Assembly: GCA_938009115.1 (NCBI GenBank)
Contig: CALLHZ010000085.1
Span: 1-20,893, forward strand
Length of the DNA: 20,893 nt
Direction: 5' to 3'
Source of the DNA: an uncultured Clostridia bacterium
Lineage (GTDB): Bacteria; Bacillota; Clostridia; Peptostreptococcales; Anaerovoracaceae
The notes beneath the pieces are model-generated. The model was given only the letters and a program-made list of their open reading frames with translations, was not told where the DNA came from and searched no databases. This document shows positions 14,552 through 20,893 of this stretch, in pieces. The position numbers were made by a program, and so were the translations under genes. The stretch's first letter is position 1. Each line of letters begins with the position of its first letter.

Positions 14552-16426
14552 ATGGGCCATCATCACGAAGAAGATACTGCAAACAAAACGCAAGTACTGC
14601 GGCTTGCCTTGGGAACTGGATTATTTTTGATTGCTCTTCTGAGCCCTTTGTCCGGCTGGCCTGAGATCGCTGTATATTTAATCAGCTACCTGACCCTGGG
14701 TGTTGGTGTGATCCGGGAAGCGGTGCGAGGCATCGCCGAAGGGCAGGTTTTTGGAGAACACTTTCTGATGAGCATCGCGACGATCGGCGCATTTTTGATC
14801 GGCGAGTATCCGGAAGGTGTCGCTGTGATGTTGTTCTATCTTGTGGGCGAAATGTTTCAGGAAATGGCAGTAGGCCGTTCCCGAAAATCGATCAGCGCAT
14901 TGATGGATATCCGCCCCGACTACGCGAATCTTTTGACGGAAGGCCAAATCACAAGAGTATCGCCTGCGGACGTGCATGTCGGCGACCGGATCCTTGTAAA
15001 GCCAGGCGAAAGGGTCCCCTTGGACGGCCGGGTTACGGATGGGACCTCCATGGCTGATACCGCCGCATTGACAGGTGAATCCGTTCCTCGTTTTCTGGAG
15101 CCGGAAAGCACGATCCTGAGCGGTTTTATCAACGGCAGCGGCGCGTTGACCGTTACTGTCGAAAAGGATTTTGAAAACTCTGCAGTATCCAGGATCATGG
15201 AGCTGGTGGAAAACGCTGCAAGCCGCAAGGCGCCCACAGAACAGTTTATTACGAAGTTTGCCCGTTATTATACGCCAGTCGTCGTATTGGCCGCGGTGGC
15301 CCTTGCATTGATCCCCCCGTTGACGCTGCCCGGAGCCGTTTTTTCGGTTTGGGCATACAGAGCATTGGTTTTTCTCGTGATTTCCTGTCCCTGCGCATTG
15401 GTCATATCCATTCCGCTGGGGTTTTTCGCAGGGATCGGCGCCGCTTCCAGAAAAGGGATCCTGATCAAAGGGAGCAACTATCTGGAGGCGCTGAACCGTG
15501 TGGATACTGTGGTGTTCGATAAGACAGGGACCCTTACGAAGGGAGTTTTCAATGTGGTGCACATCGCGCCCTCTCAAGACTTCAAAGAAGATGAACTGTT
15601 GGAGGACGCAGCTTATGCGGAGAGCCACTCGACTCACCCTATCGCTTTGTCGATCCGTAAAAAATATGCGGGAAGCATCGACATTGAAAGAATTGGAGAA
15701 TATGAAGAGATCCCGGGGAAAGGCGCCCGGGTGGTTGCGGAAGGCCGGGAGATCCTGGCCGGAAATGAAGCGCTGATGATGCTGTACGGAATAGCGATTC
15801 AGGATCGGTATGCGCAAGGCACGGCAGTTTATGTTGCGGTGGACCGGCGCTATGCAGGGAGTATACACATCGCTGACGCCGTAAAAGAAGATGCGGCATC
15901 GGCGCTTCGGGCGTTGAAATCCCTTGGAGTCCGTAAAACAGTTATGCTGACCGGCGATACAAAAGGCGTTGCTGAACGGATCGGAAAAGAACTGGAGCTG
16001 GATGAGGTCTATGCGGGACTGCTTCCTGCAGACAAAGTGGAAATCATGGAAACGCTGGCCGGCGGCGATGCCGGCAAAGAAAAGATCATATTCGTCGGAG
16101 ACGGGATCAACGATGCGCCGGTGCTGGCCAGGGCAGATGTGGGGATCGCTATGGGCGGCTTGGGCTCGGATGCAGCCATTGAGGCCTCAGACATCGTGAT
16201 CATGAACGACGAACCGTCCAAGGTGGCTGTCGCGATCAGGATCGCAAGGCGGACCCGGAAGATCGTCACACAAAACATTGTTTTTGTTCTGGTCATCAAG
16301 GCGGCATTTTTAGGATTGGGCGCCTTGGGCGCAGCCTCCATGTGGGCCGCTGTTTTTGCCGATGTAGGCGTCGCAGTGCTGGCGGTTTTCAATTCTATGC
16401 GTGCGATGAATACGAGGGAGCGCTGA
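14552..16426 (+). CDS. P1B-type heavy-metal exporting ATPase (CadA/ZntA-like)
   Basis: This 624-residue membrane ATPase should pump Zn/Cd/Pb out of the cell. The start at ATG 14552 is favoured over 14528 by AAAGGGAG six bases upstream. CPC at 279-281 is the transport-site motif. D323 in DKTGTLT is the phosphorylated aspartate. H362-P is the P1B-specific HP locus of the nucleotide domain, and GDGINDAP begins at about 516. TGES (about 178-181) is the actuator motif. The N-terminal metal-binding domain with GMTCxxC is absent and is replaced by a short G-HHH-EED stretch that could bind metal instead. Helices near the ends fit eight membrane segments. It is controlled by the preceding ArsR-type repressor and ends in convergence with the DUF2178-like gene. 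Confidence 0.94.
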   Translation: MGHHHEEDTANKTQVLRLALGTGLFLIALLSPLSGWPEIAVYLISYLTLGVGVIREAVRGIAEGQVFGEHFLMSIATIGAFLIGEYPEGVAVMLFYLVGEMFQEMAVGRSRKSISALMDIRPDYANLLTEGQITRVSPADVHVGDRILVKPGERVPLDGRVTDGTSMADTAALTGESVPRFLEPESTILSGFINGSGALTVTVEKDFENSAVSRIMELVENAASRKAPTEQFITKFARYYTPVVVLAAVALALIPPLTLPGAVFSVWAYRALVFLVISCPCALVISIPLGFFAGIGAASRKGILIKGSNYLEALNRVDTVVFDKTGTLTKGVFNVVHIAPSQDFKEDELLEDAAYAESHSTHPIALSIRKKYAGSIDIERIGEYEEIPGKGARVVAEGREILAGNEALMMLYGIAIQDRYAQGTAVYVAVDRRYAGSIHIADAVKEDAASALRALKSLGVRKTVMLTGDTKGVAERIGKELELDEVYAGLLPADKVEIMETLAGGDAGKEKIIFVGDGINDAPVLARADVGIAMGGLGSDAAIEASDIVIMNDEPSKVAVAIRIARRTRKIVTQNIVFVLVIKAAFLGLGALGAASMWAAVFADVGVAVLAVFNSMRAMNTRER

Positions 16427-16446
16427 GCTTGCTCAGGTCCTGGGCG

Positions 16447-16893
16447 TCACATTTTTTTGGCCAAATGTTGAAACACAACGATTCCGCAGATATATTGAAT
16501 AGCAAGGAGTATTCCGAGTCCGATCACAGCATAACGGGCAAAGGGCATCCACCAGCCCATCACTGTGAAAAATGAGAAGCACATCATCAATGCGCAATAA
16601 ATTCCTATCATGATGACATAGGCGATCCGCCCGCTCTTGTCTCGAAGCATCACTTTTCTTTCATCGTGCATTTCGATCCTTTCTATTTGAGCAAGTCTCT
16701 CATACTCACTCTGCCGTTCCGGCCTGGACCAGTGCAAATATTTCCATATCATCAAAGCCCCGGAAACGATACCCGCGCCGGCAAAGCCCCACAGCAATCC
16801 TTCGATCTGAAATTCATGCAAAAGTGCCAGATACAGGCAAACCGCCCCCACCGCCAGGTAGGCGATTCCGGTATATAATATGGATTTTTTCAT
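16447..16893 (-). CDS. DUF2178-like membrane protein
   Basis: This 148-residue protein has four membrane segments in two pairs (about 5-26, 31-49; 88-107, 116-140). A hydrophilic linker between the pairs carries IEMHDERKVMLRDKSGRIAYV, a block typical of DUF2178 proteins. It is paired with the XRE regulator, whose stop overlaps its start by ATGA; the ribosome binding site GGGGGAAAAG lies inside the regulator's end. XRE–DUF2178 pairs are common in Firmicutes and archaea, and the biochemical role is unknown. Its tail approaches the metal ATPase stop (16426) within 20 bases. Confidence 0.75.
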   Translation of the reverse strand: MKKSILYTGIAYLAVGAVCLYLALLHEFQIEGLLWGFAGAGIVSGALMIWKYLHWSRPERQSEYERLAQIERIEMHDERKVMLRDKSGRIAYVIMIGIYCALMMCFSFFTVMGWWMPFARYAVIGLGILLAIQYICGIVVFQHLAKKM

Positions 16894-17093
16894 TGCTTTT
16901 CCCCCTCATAAATAAAAATATCTTCGATCGGGAGCCCAAAATATTCGGCAATTCTGAACGCCAGAAGGATAGATGGATTATAGCGGCCGTTTTCCAGCGA
17001 TCCAATGGTCTGCCGGGAGACCTCCAGCGCGGCGGCCAGCTCTTCCTGATTGATGCCGTGATGCTTTCGAAGTTCCTCTAATCGATTTTTCAT
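16890..17093 (-). CDS. Small XRE-family (Cro/CI-like) transcriptional regulator
   Basis: This 67-residue protein consists of one helix-turn-helix domain: INQEELAAALEVSRQTIGSLENGRYNPSI (about 15-43) is a canonical XRE motif, followed by LAFRIAEYFGLPIEDIF. The start is chosen at ATG 17093 because GGAGGAAGAG lies just upstream; a longer frame starting at 17177 would read through the palindrome and lacks a good site. Residues match the YozG/YgzD-like small regulators. It is followed by a DUF2178-like membrane protein and preceded by a 34-bp palindrome at the promoter, so it probably represses its own operon. The signal is unknown. Confidence 0.9.
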   Translation of the reverse strand: MKNRLEELRKHHGINQEELAAALEVSRQTIGSLENGRYNPSILLAFRIAEYFGLPIEDIFIYEGEKQ

Positions 17094-17103
17094 CTCTTCC
17101 TCC

Positions 17104-17137
17104 TCGAGAAAAGGAAAGCTTGCTTTCCTTTTCTCGA
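17104..17137. promoter_or_regulatory. 34-bp perfect palindrome, probable XRE operator
   Basis: Two 16-bp perfect arms (TCGAGAAAAGGAAAGC and its complement) flank a TT centre. The element overlaps the last base of the minus-strand -10 box and covers the expected start site, while its other end abuts the ribosome binding site GGAGG. A repressor bound here would block the XRE operon. In RNA it could fold into a long stem that sequesters the leader, which is an alternative control mode. Confidence 0.7.
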
Positions 17138-17164
17138 TTATAACCGTTCTGCAAGAAATGTCAA
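17137..17164 (-). promoter_or_regulatory. Promoter of the XRE/DUF2178-like operon
   Basis: On the minus strand TTGACA (17164-17159) and TATAAT (17142-17137) are both perfect matches, with a 16-base spacer. The -10 box touches the large palindrome. This promoter is back-to-back with the second arsenic promoter, whose -35 begins at 17203. Confidence 0.8.
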
Positions 17165-17202
17165 GCACACTTTCCATTTCCTATAAAAACGCATAAAGGC
17201 GA

Positions 17203-17231
17203 TTGACAAGAGTCCAACGCGGGTGTACTAT
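17203..17231 (+). promoter_or_regulatory. Promoter of the second arsenic module
   Basis: A perfect TTGACA (17203-17208) and TACTAT (17226-17231, two mismatches) are separated by 17 bases. The candidate ArsR operator begins at the next base. The leader to the arsR start is about 50 bases. Confidence 0.75.
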
Positions 17232-17252
17232 CATATTAAAATATATGAATAT
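17232..17252. promoter_or_regulatory. Candidate ArsR operator, second copy
   Basis: The element reads CATATTAA, A, ATATA, T, GAATAT and begins directly after the -10 box. It matches the element at 12338-12358 at 19 of 21 positions. A further TTAATAT at 17254-17260 mirrors ATATTAA at 17233-17239, giving a wider dyad in this copy. It precedes the arsR gene, so autoregulation is expected. Confidence 0.65.
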
Positions 17253-17289
17253 GTTAATATCATTTAAATTCCACTGAAAGGATACCGAA

Positions 17290-17643
17290 ATGAACCGCTT
17301 GACGAACATTTTTAAACTGCTGTCCGATGAGACCCGGCTTCGTATGCTGGTGCTTCTGTATCAGGAAGAGCTGTGCGTTTGCCAGCTGGGCGGCATCCTG
17401 GATGCGCCACAGCCCAGGATCTCGCAGAATTTGGCGAAGCTCAGGGATTTAGAATTGGTCGCAGACGTGCGCAGTGAGAAGTATGTGTATTATTCGCTTA
17501 AAAGGGACAACAAAGTGCTGATGCGCATATTGGATGATATCGTTGCGGAGATGGATTCGTATCCCAGCCTGGCCAAGGACCGCAATGGTCTGGCAGACAA
17601 GGAGACCTTTCTGGCTCAATGCGGAGAAAAGTGCGGGAACTGA
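17290..17643 (+). CDS. arsR: ArsR-family arsenite-responsive repressor
   Basis: This 117-residue winged-helix repressor should bind the ars operator and let go when it binds As(III). The metal site in the DNA-recognition helix, ELCVCQL (C29, C31), is the classic ArsR motif. A second cysteine pair C111/C115 at the extreme C-terminus (CGEKC) could add a third ligand. The helix-turn-helix is APQPRISQNLAKLRDLEL (about 38-55). It lacks the DxH...HxxE alpha-5 zinc motif seen in the other ArsR-type protein in the window, so arsenic or antimony is likelier than zinc. It is first in an operon with ArsP, a thioredoxin-like protein and ArsC. AAAGGA lies 8 bases before its ATG. Confidence 0.93.
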   Translation: MNRLTNIFKLLSDETRLRMLVLLYQEELCVCQLGGILDAPQPRISQNLAKLRDLELVADVRSEKYVYYSLKRDNKVLMRILDDIVAEMDSYPSLAKDRNGLADKETFLAQCGEKCGN

Positions 17644-17662
17644 TTAAAGGAGAAACACGAAC

Positions 17663-18667
17663 ATGTGGATATTTAGCTGGTTAAACCGGCAATTGTTGAA
17701 AATGGAATGGCTCTATGAATTAGTGGAGCGTTTGGTAGAAGGGGCATTCGGTCTGGATGTCTCTGAAAGAGTGGGCGCAAGCGTTCATTTTTTCATCTAT
17801 GACGTAGCGAAAATCTTTATTTTACTTTCAGCCTTGATTTTTGGCATATCCTACATCCAAAGCTTCTTTCCTCCGGAACGGACAAGAAAGATCCTGGGAC
17901 ATTATAAAGGGGTTTCGGCCAATGCGCTGGCGGCGCTTCTGGGGACCGTGACGCCCTTTTGTTCCTGCTCTTCTATCCCGCTTTTCATTGGATTTACCAA
18001 TGCAGGGTTGCCCATCGGCGTCACGTTTTCCTTCTTGATCTCCTCCCCGCTGGTGGATCTGGCATCCATGCTTCTTTTGGCCAGTATCTTCAACCTGAAG
18101 ATCGCCGTGGCTTACGTGCTGGTCGGACTGGTGCTGGCGGTGCTCGGCGGGACGATCATCAGTAGAGCGAAGCTGGAAAAATACGTAGAGCCCTTTGTCT
18201 TCAGCAATCCGATGATGGAAATGGAGCAGGCGGAATTGACTCGCAAAGATCGGGTGCTCTTTGCGCGGGATCAGGTCAAGGATATCGTCAAAAAGGTTTG
18301 GCTTTACATTTTGATCGGTGTAGGGATCGGCGCGCTGATCCACAATTGGATCCCTGCGGATGTGATATTGGCAGTGCTGGGCCAGGACAAGTGGTATTCA
18401 GTGATCATTGCGACCTTGGTCGGAGTGCCGATGTATGCGGATATCTTCGGCACGCTCCCCATCGCCGAGGCTCTGGTCTACAAAGGCGTCGGCATCGGCA
18501 CCGCACTATCTTTCATGATGGGCGTCACGGCGCTTTCGCTCCCATCCATGATCATGCTGAACCGGGTGGTGAAGACCAAGCTGCTGGGAGTGTTCATCGG
18601 GATCGTGACGGTGGGGATCATTATCATCGGGTATTCCTTTAACGCATTTGGATATTTGTTTATCTGA
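17663..18667 (+). CDS. ArsP-like permease (organoarsenical efflux)
   Basis: This 334-residue permease of the DUF318/ArsP family has about eight to ten membrane helices and a cytoplasmic loop rich in charge at about 165-205. The signature TPFCSCSSIPLFIGF (97-111) includes C100 and C102, the thiols that bind trivalent methyl- or aryl-arsenicals in ArsP. A second repeat appears as VGVPMYADIFGTLPIAEAL. A role in exporting MAs(III)-type compounds is established for ArsP relatives, and the neighbours fit it. It could instead be a related permease of unknown substrate, since the family is broad. AAAGGAG precedes the ATG, 19 bases after arsR. Confidence 0.85.
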   Translation: MWIFSWLNRQLLKMEWLYELVERLVEGAFGLDVSERVGASVHFFIYDVAKIFILLSALIFGISYIQSFFPPERTRKILGHYKGVSANALAALLGTVTPFCSCSSIPLFIGFTNAGLPIGVTFSFLISSPLVDLASMLLLASIFNLKIAVAYVLVGLVLAVLGGTIISRAKLEKYVEPFVFSNPMMEMEQAELTRKDRVLFARDQVKDIVKKVWLYILIGVGIGALIHNWIPADVILAVLGQDKWYSVIIATLVGVPMYADIFGTLPIAEALVYKGVGIGTALSFMMGVTALSLPSMIMLNRVVKTKLLGVFIGIVTVGIIIIGYSFNAFGYLFI

Positions 18668-18714
18668 GAGGCGAAGGTAGTATAACTTATTGAAGCAGAA
18701 AAGGAGAGCATAGT

Positions 18715-19002
18715 ATGGGACTGTTTGGGAAAAAAGAAAAATCGGCAGGAACCGATGCGCCGGTTAAAGTGCTGGGCAGCGGTTGCGCAAAATGCAACGA
18801 GCTGGAGGCTGCGGTGAAAACTGCGTTGGAGCAGCTCGGCATGGATCCTTCCATCGATCATGTGACGGACTTTGCGCAGATCGCCGCTTACGGCGTCATG
18901 TCTACGCCGGCCCTGGTCGTGGACGGCAAGGTGGTGTCTTACGGAAAAGTATTGAAATCCGATGAGGTTGTGGAACTGCTGAAAAAAGCGAGAAACGGAT
19001 AG
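18715..19002 (+). CDS. Small thioredoxin-like redox protein (CAKC)
   Basis: This 95-residue protein has a basic lead (MGLFGKKEKSAGTDAP) and then a minimal thioredoxin fold: VKVLGSGCAKCNELEAAV, with active-site C24-A-K-C27, and MSTPALVVDGKV, which holds the cis-proline. It resembles the MTH895/TM0996 family of small redox-active disulfide proteins. Placed between ArsP and arsC it could reduce ArsC's disulfide after each arsenate turnover, or bind As(III). The start has AAAGGAGA eight bases upstream. The short hydrophilic lead contains no membrane segment, so it is cytosolic. Confidence 0.87.
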   Translation: MGLFGKKEKSAGTDAPVKVLGSGCAKCNELEAAVKTALEQLGMDPSIDHVTDFAQIAAYGVMSTPALVVDGKVVSYGKVLKSDEVVELLKKARNG

Positions 19003-19012
19003 GAGCGCGATC

Positions 19013-19423
19013 ATGGATCAGAAGCCTAAGGTGGCTTTCATCTGTGTGCATAATTCCTGCAGAAGTCAAATTGCCGAAGCGCTGGGAAAGCATCTGGCAT
19101 CCGATGTCTTCGACAGCTGTTCCGGCGGGACTGAAGTGGCTCCGCGCATCAACGCCGATGCGGTGCGCCTCATGAAAGAACTGTATCAAATCGATATGGA
19201 AAAGACGCAGCACTCCAAGCTGCTCACCGAACTCCCTGGAGTGGATATCGTGATCAAGATGGGCTGCGATGTGGCTTGTCCGATATTCCCTGCCGACTAT
19301 GAGGAAGACTGGGGCCTGGCGGACCCCACCGGAAAAGGCGACGAAGAATTCAAGGCTGTGATCCGGATCATCGAAGAAAAGATAAGGGCACTGGCTGAAA
19401 GTATTCGGAGAAATGAACTGTAG
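19013..19423 (+). CDS. arsC: Arsenate reductase, low-molecular-weight phosphatase type (thioredoxin-coupled)
   Basis: This enzyme reduces As(V) to As(III), which is then exported. The 136-residue sequence has the phosphatase-like P-loop CVHNSCRS (C11, R17) near the N-terminus. GCDVACPIFP supplies C85 and C89, and EDWGLADPTGKGDEEF holds the D-P near 104-105. In Staphylococcus aureus ArsC three cysteines relay the disulfide (C10, C82, C89, the last two seven apart). Here C85 and C89 are four apart, a spacing I recall in many clostridial proteins annotated ArsC. It begins 10 bases after the thioredoxin-like gene, its likely reductant. Confidence 0.9.
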   Translation: MDQKPKVAFICVHNSCRSQIAEALGKHLASDVFDSCSGGTEVAPRINADAVRLMKELYQIDMEKTQHSKLLTELPGVDIVIKMGCDVACPIFPADYEEDWGLADPTGKGDEEFKAVIRIIEEKIRALAESIRRNEL

Positions 19424-19443
19424 CATCAAAGGGAGGGTGAATG

Positions 19444-20893
19444 ATGCTCAAAAGCCAAGCCATGCGAAGTGTGGCAGTGGAAATGGACGCCTTGAAAATG
19501 GGCGCGGGATGGTCGGTATCTGACCTTTCGAAGCCACAGATCCTCGTGCAAAGCACTGCTGGAGATAGCCACCCGGGCAGCGTTCATCTGCAGCGGCTGG
19601 TCCGTCTTGTCGAAGAAGAGCTGCTTGCGCTCGGAACAAAGCCTGCGAAGTATACCACAACCGATATCTGCGACGGGATCGCCCAGGGTCACGACGGAAT
19701 GAATTATTCGCTGCTGTCCCGAGAAATGATCGCAGGGATGATCGAAGCCCAGGCAATGGCATCACCAATGGATGCCGGCTTGTTTCTGTGCAGCTGCGAT
19801 AAAGCAGTTCCTGCCCATTTGATCGCTCTGGCCCGTCTGGACATGCCGTCGTTGCTGATCCCCGGCGGCGTGATGAAGGCCGGCCCTGCCGATCTGACTT
19901 TGGAGCAGATCGGCGCTTACAGCGCTGCGTTTCAGCGGGGAGAGATCTCGCAAAAGCAATTTGAGGACTATCAGCGCGCGGCCTGCCCTTCTTGCGGCGC
20001 CTGTGCTTTTATGGGTACGGCCTGCACTATGCAGATCATGGCCGAAGCCCTGGGTATGACCCTTCCCGGCGCAGCATTGGTTCTGGCTGATTCCGGGGAC
20101 ATGGATGAAATGGTTCGTCGCTCCGCCGTGCAGTTGCAGTCGTTGCTACATGAAGGCCTGAAGCCTTCGGACATCCTTACGATGGAAGCTTTTGAAAATG
20201 CCATTACCGTCCATGCGGCGATCGCAGGCTCCACCAACGCGCTGTTGCATTTGCCTGCCATTGCCAGAGAGTGCGGGCTGAAGCTGGAGCCTGAGCGGTT
20301 TGATACGATCCATCGCCACACTCCCTGGATCGTCGACGTGCGGCCCAGCGGAGTCCATCCTGCATCTTACTTCCACGAGGCCGGCGGCGTGCCGGCTGTG
20401 ATGGAGGAACTTCGTTCGCTGCTTCATTTGGACGTCATGACCGTGACAGGGAAGACCCTGGGCGAAAATCTGGATGAATTTCGTGACGCGCGGGCAGGTC
20501 GAAAGCGCTTCGCTGGCACTCCCAGAGACAATAACTGTCAACGAGATATCATTCGTCCGATGTCCAATCCTTTGGATACCCAGGGCGCGGTTTCTATCCT
20601 CAAAGGCAACCTGGCCCCGGAAGGCGCTGTCGTGAAGCACGCTGCCGTTGCCAAAGATATGCATCAGGTCGTATTGCGGGCGCTTCCTTTCGATTCGGAG
20701 GAGGAGGCTTATCGTGCGGTGCTGGAGGGCCGCGTCCGCCCCGGCCACGCCGTGATCATCCGTTACGAGGGTCCCCGGGGAAGCGGCATGCCGGAAATGT
20801 TTTACACTACGGAAGCCATTGCCTCCAACCCGGACTTGTCTTCCACGGTAGCGCTCATCACCGACGGCAGATTTTCCGGCGCTACCCGAGGTC
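19444..20893 (+). CDS. IlvD/Edd-family dehydratase (dihydroxy-acid dehydratase-like), 3' truncated
   Basis: The first 483 residues are visible and the frame is open to the window end. A start at 19444 is preferred over ATG 19441 because GGGAGG then lies about 7 bases upstream and homologues that I recall begin MLKSQ. Family features are LCSCDKAVPAH (C118) and ACPSCGACAFMGT (C181, C184, C187), cluster ligand regions, plus GSTNALLHLPA and LITDGRFSGATRG. The usual first cluster cysteine (in N-x-x-C-N) is replaced by GDSHPGSVHL, and ICDGIAQGHDGMN has C76. This subtype occurs in clostridia beside or instead of canonical IlvD. It could act on branched-chain precursors or on a sugar acid. It lies 20 bases after arsC, so co-transcription is possible. 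Confidence 0.85.
   Translation, partial: MLKSQAMRSVAVEMDALKMGAGWSVSDLSKPQILVQSTAGDSHPGSVHLQRLVRLVEEELLALGTKPAKYTTTDICDGIAQGHDGMNYSLLSREMIAGMIEAQAMASPMDAGLFLCSCDKAVPAHLIALARLDMPSLLIPGGVMKAGPADLTLEQIGAYSAAFQRGEISQKQFEDYQRAACPSCGACAFMGTACTMQIMAEALGMTLPGAALVLADSGDMDEMVRRSAVQLQSLLHEGLKPSDILTMEAFENAITVHAAIAGSTNALLHLPAIARECGLKLEPERFDTIHRHTPWIVDVRPSGVHPASYFHEAGGVPAVMEELRSLLHLDVMTVTGKTLGENLDEFRDARAGRKRFAGTPRDNNCQRDIIRPMSNPLDTQGAVSILKGNLAPEGAVVKHAAVAKDMHQVVLRALPFDSEEEAYRAVLEGRVRPGHAVIIRYEGPRGSGMPEMFYTTEAIASNPDLSSTVALITDGRFSGATRG

Noticed and set aside
16423..16436. CTGAGC-TT-GCTCAG hairpin as terminator between the metal ATPase and the DUF2178-like gene
   Set aside because: The stem is only 6 bp with a 2-base loop, and the nearest T run is 15 bases away inside a Lys-Lys coding stretch, so it is not a convincing terminator.
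12300..17300. A recently inserted mobile resistance island
   Set aside because: The clustering suggests transfer, but no transposase, integrase, terminal repeats or target duplication were seen in the window.

Overview
This window most likely comes from a mid-G+C anaerobic Firmicute (Clostridia-like). Ribosome binding sites are strong and purine-rich (AGGAGG type). Promoters are sigma-A-like with TTGACA/TATAAT boxes. The VTC–DUF4956–CotH set and the ArsP, ACR3 and DUF2703 proteins resemble clostridial versions. The lineage is inferred from recalled family resemblance, not from a search. No tRNA, rRNA, CRISPR array, transposase or integrase was seen. Genes are tightly packed, and the longest gene-free stretch is about 266 bases (322-587).

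Layout. (1) 1-321 is the tail of a SAM-dependent methyltransferase, followed by a clear hairpin terminator. (2) 588-5747 is a plus-strand operon: argG, an M20 deacylase, a GNAT-like acyltransferase, argH, then a pirin. The first three genes overlap by ATGA. The ArgG resembles the Bacteroides/Xanthomonas subtype, and it sits beside an ArgE-like deacylase. This suggests that acyl-citrulline may be deacylated to feed ArgG. (3) 5741-7037 (minus) is a TetR-family regulator plus a DUF4386-like membrane protein, preceded by twin 15-bp palindromic operators. The TetR gene reads correctly only after a -1 shift at an A-AAA-AAG heptamer just behind its best start codon. (4) 7210-12306 (plus) holds a VTC-domain protein, a DUF4956 membrane protein, a CotH-like protein and an OmpR-type two-component system.

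(5) 12303-14062 is an arsenic module: a cysteine-rich DUF2703 protein and an ACR3 arsenite exporter, under a consensus promoter but with no repressor gene of its own. (6) 14076-16426 is a metal module: a CadC/SmtB-type ArsR repressor and a P1B-type ATPase, under a textbook promoter with a dyad in its spacer. (7) 16447-17093 (minus) is an XRE regulator plus a DUF2178-like membrane protein, with a 34-bp perfect palindrome at the promoter. (8) 17203-20893 is a second arsenic module: ArsR, ArsP permease, CxxC thioredoxin-like protein and ArsC, then an IlvD/Edd dehydratase cut off by the window end.

How they work together. The two arsenic promoters carry nearly the same 21-bp element directly after the -10 box, differing at two positions. 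The single arsenic-type ArsR at 17290 could therefore control both. Together modules 5-8 could reduce arsenate (ArsC with a thiol partner), export arsenite (ACR3), export organic arsenicals (ArsP) and export divalent soft metals (P-type ATPase).
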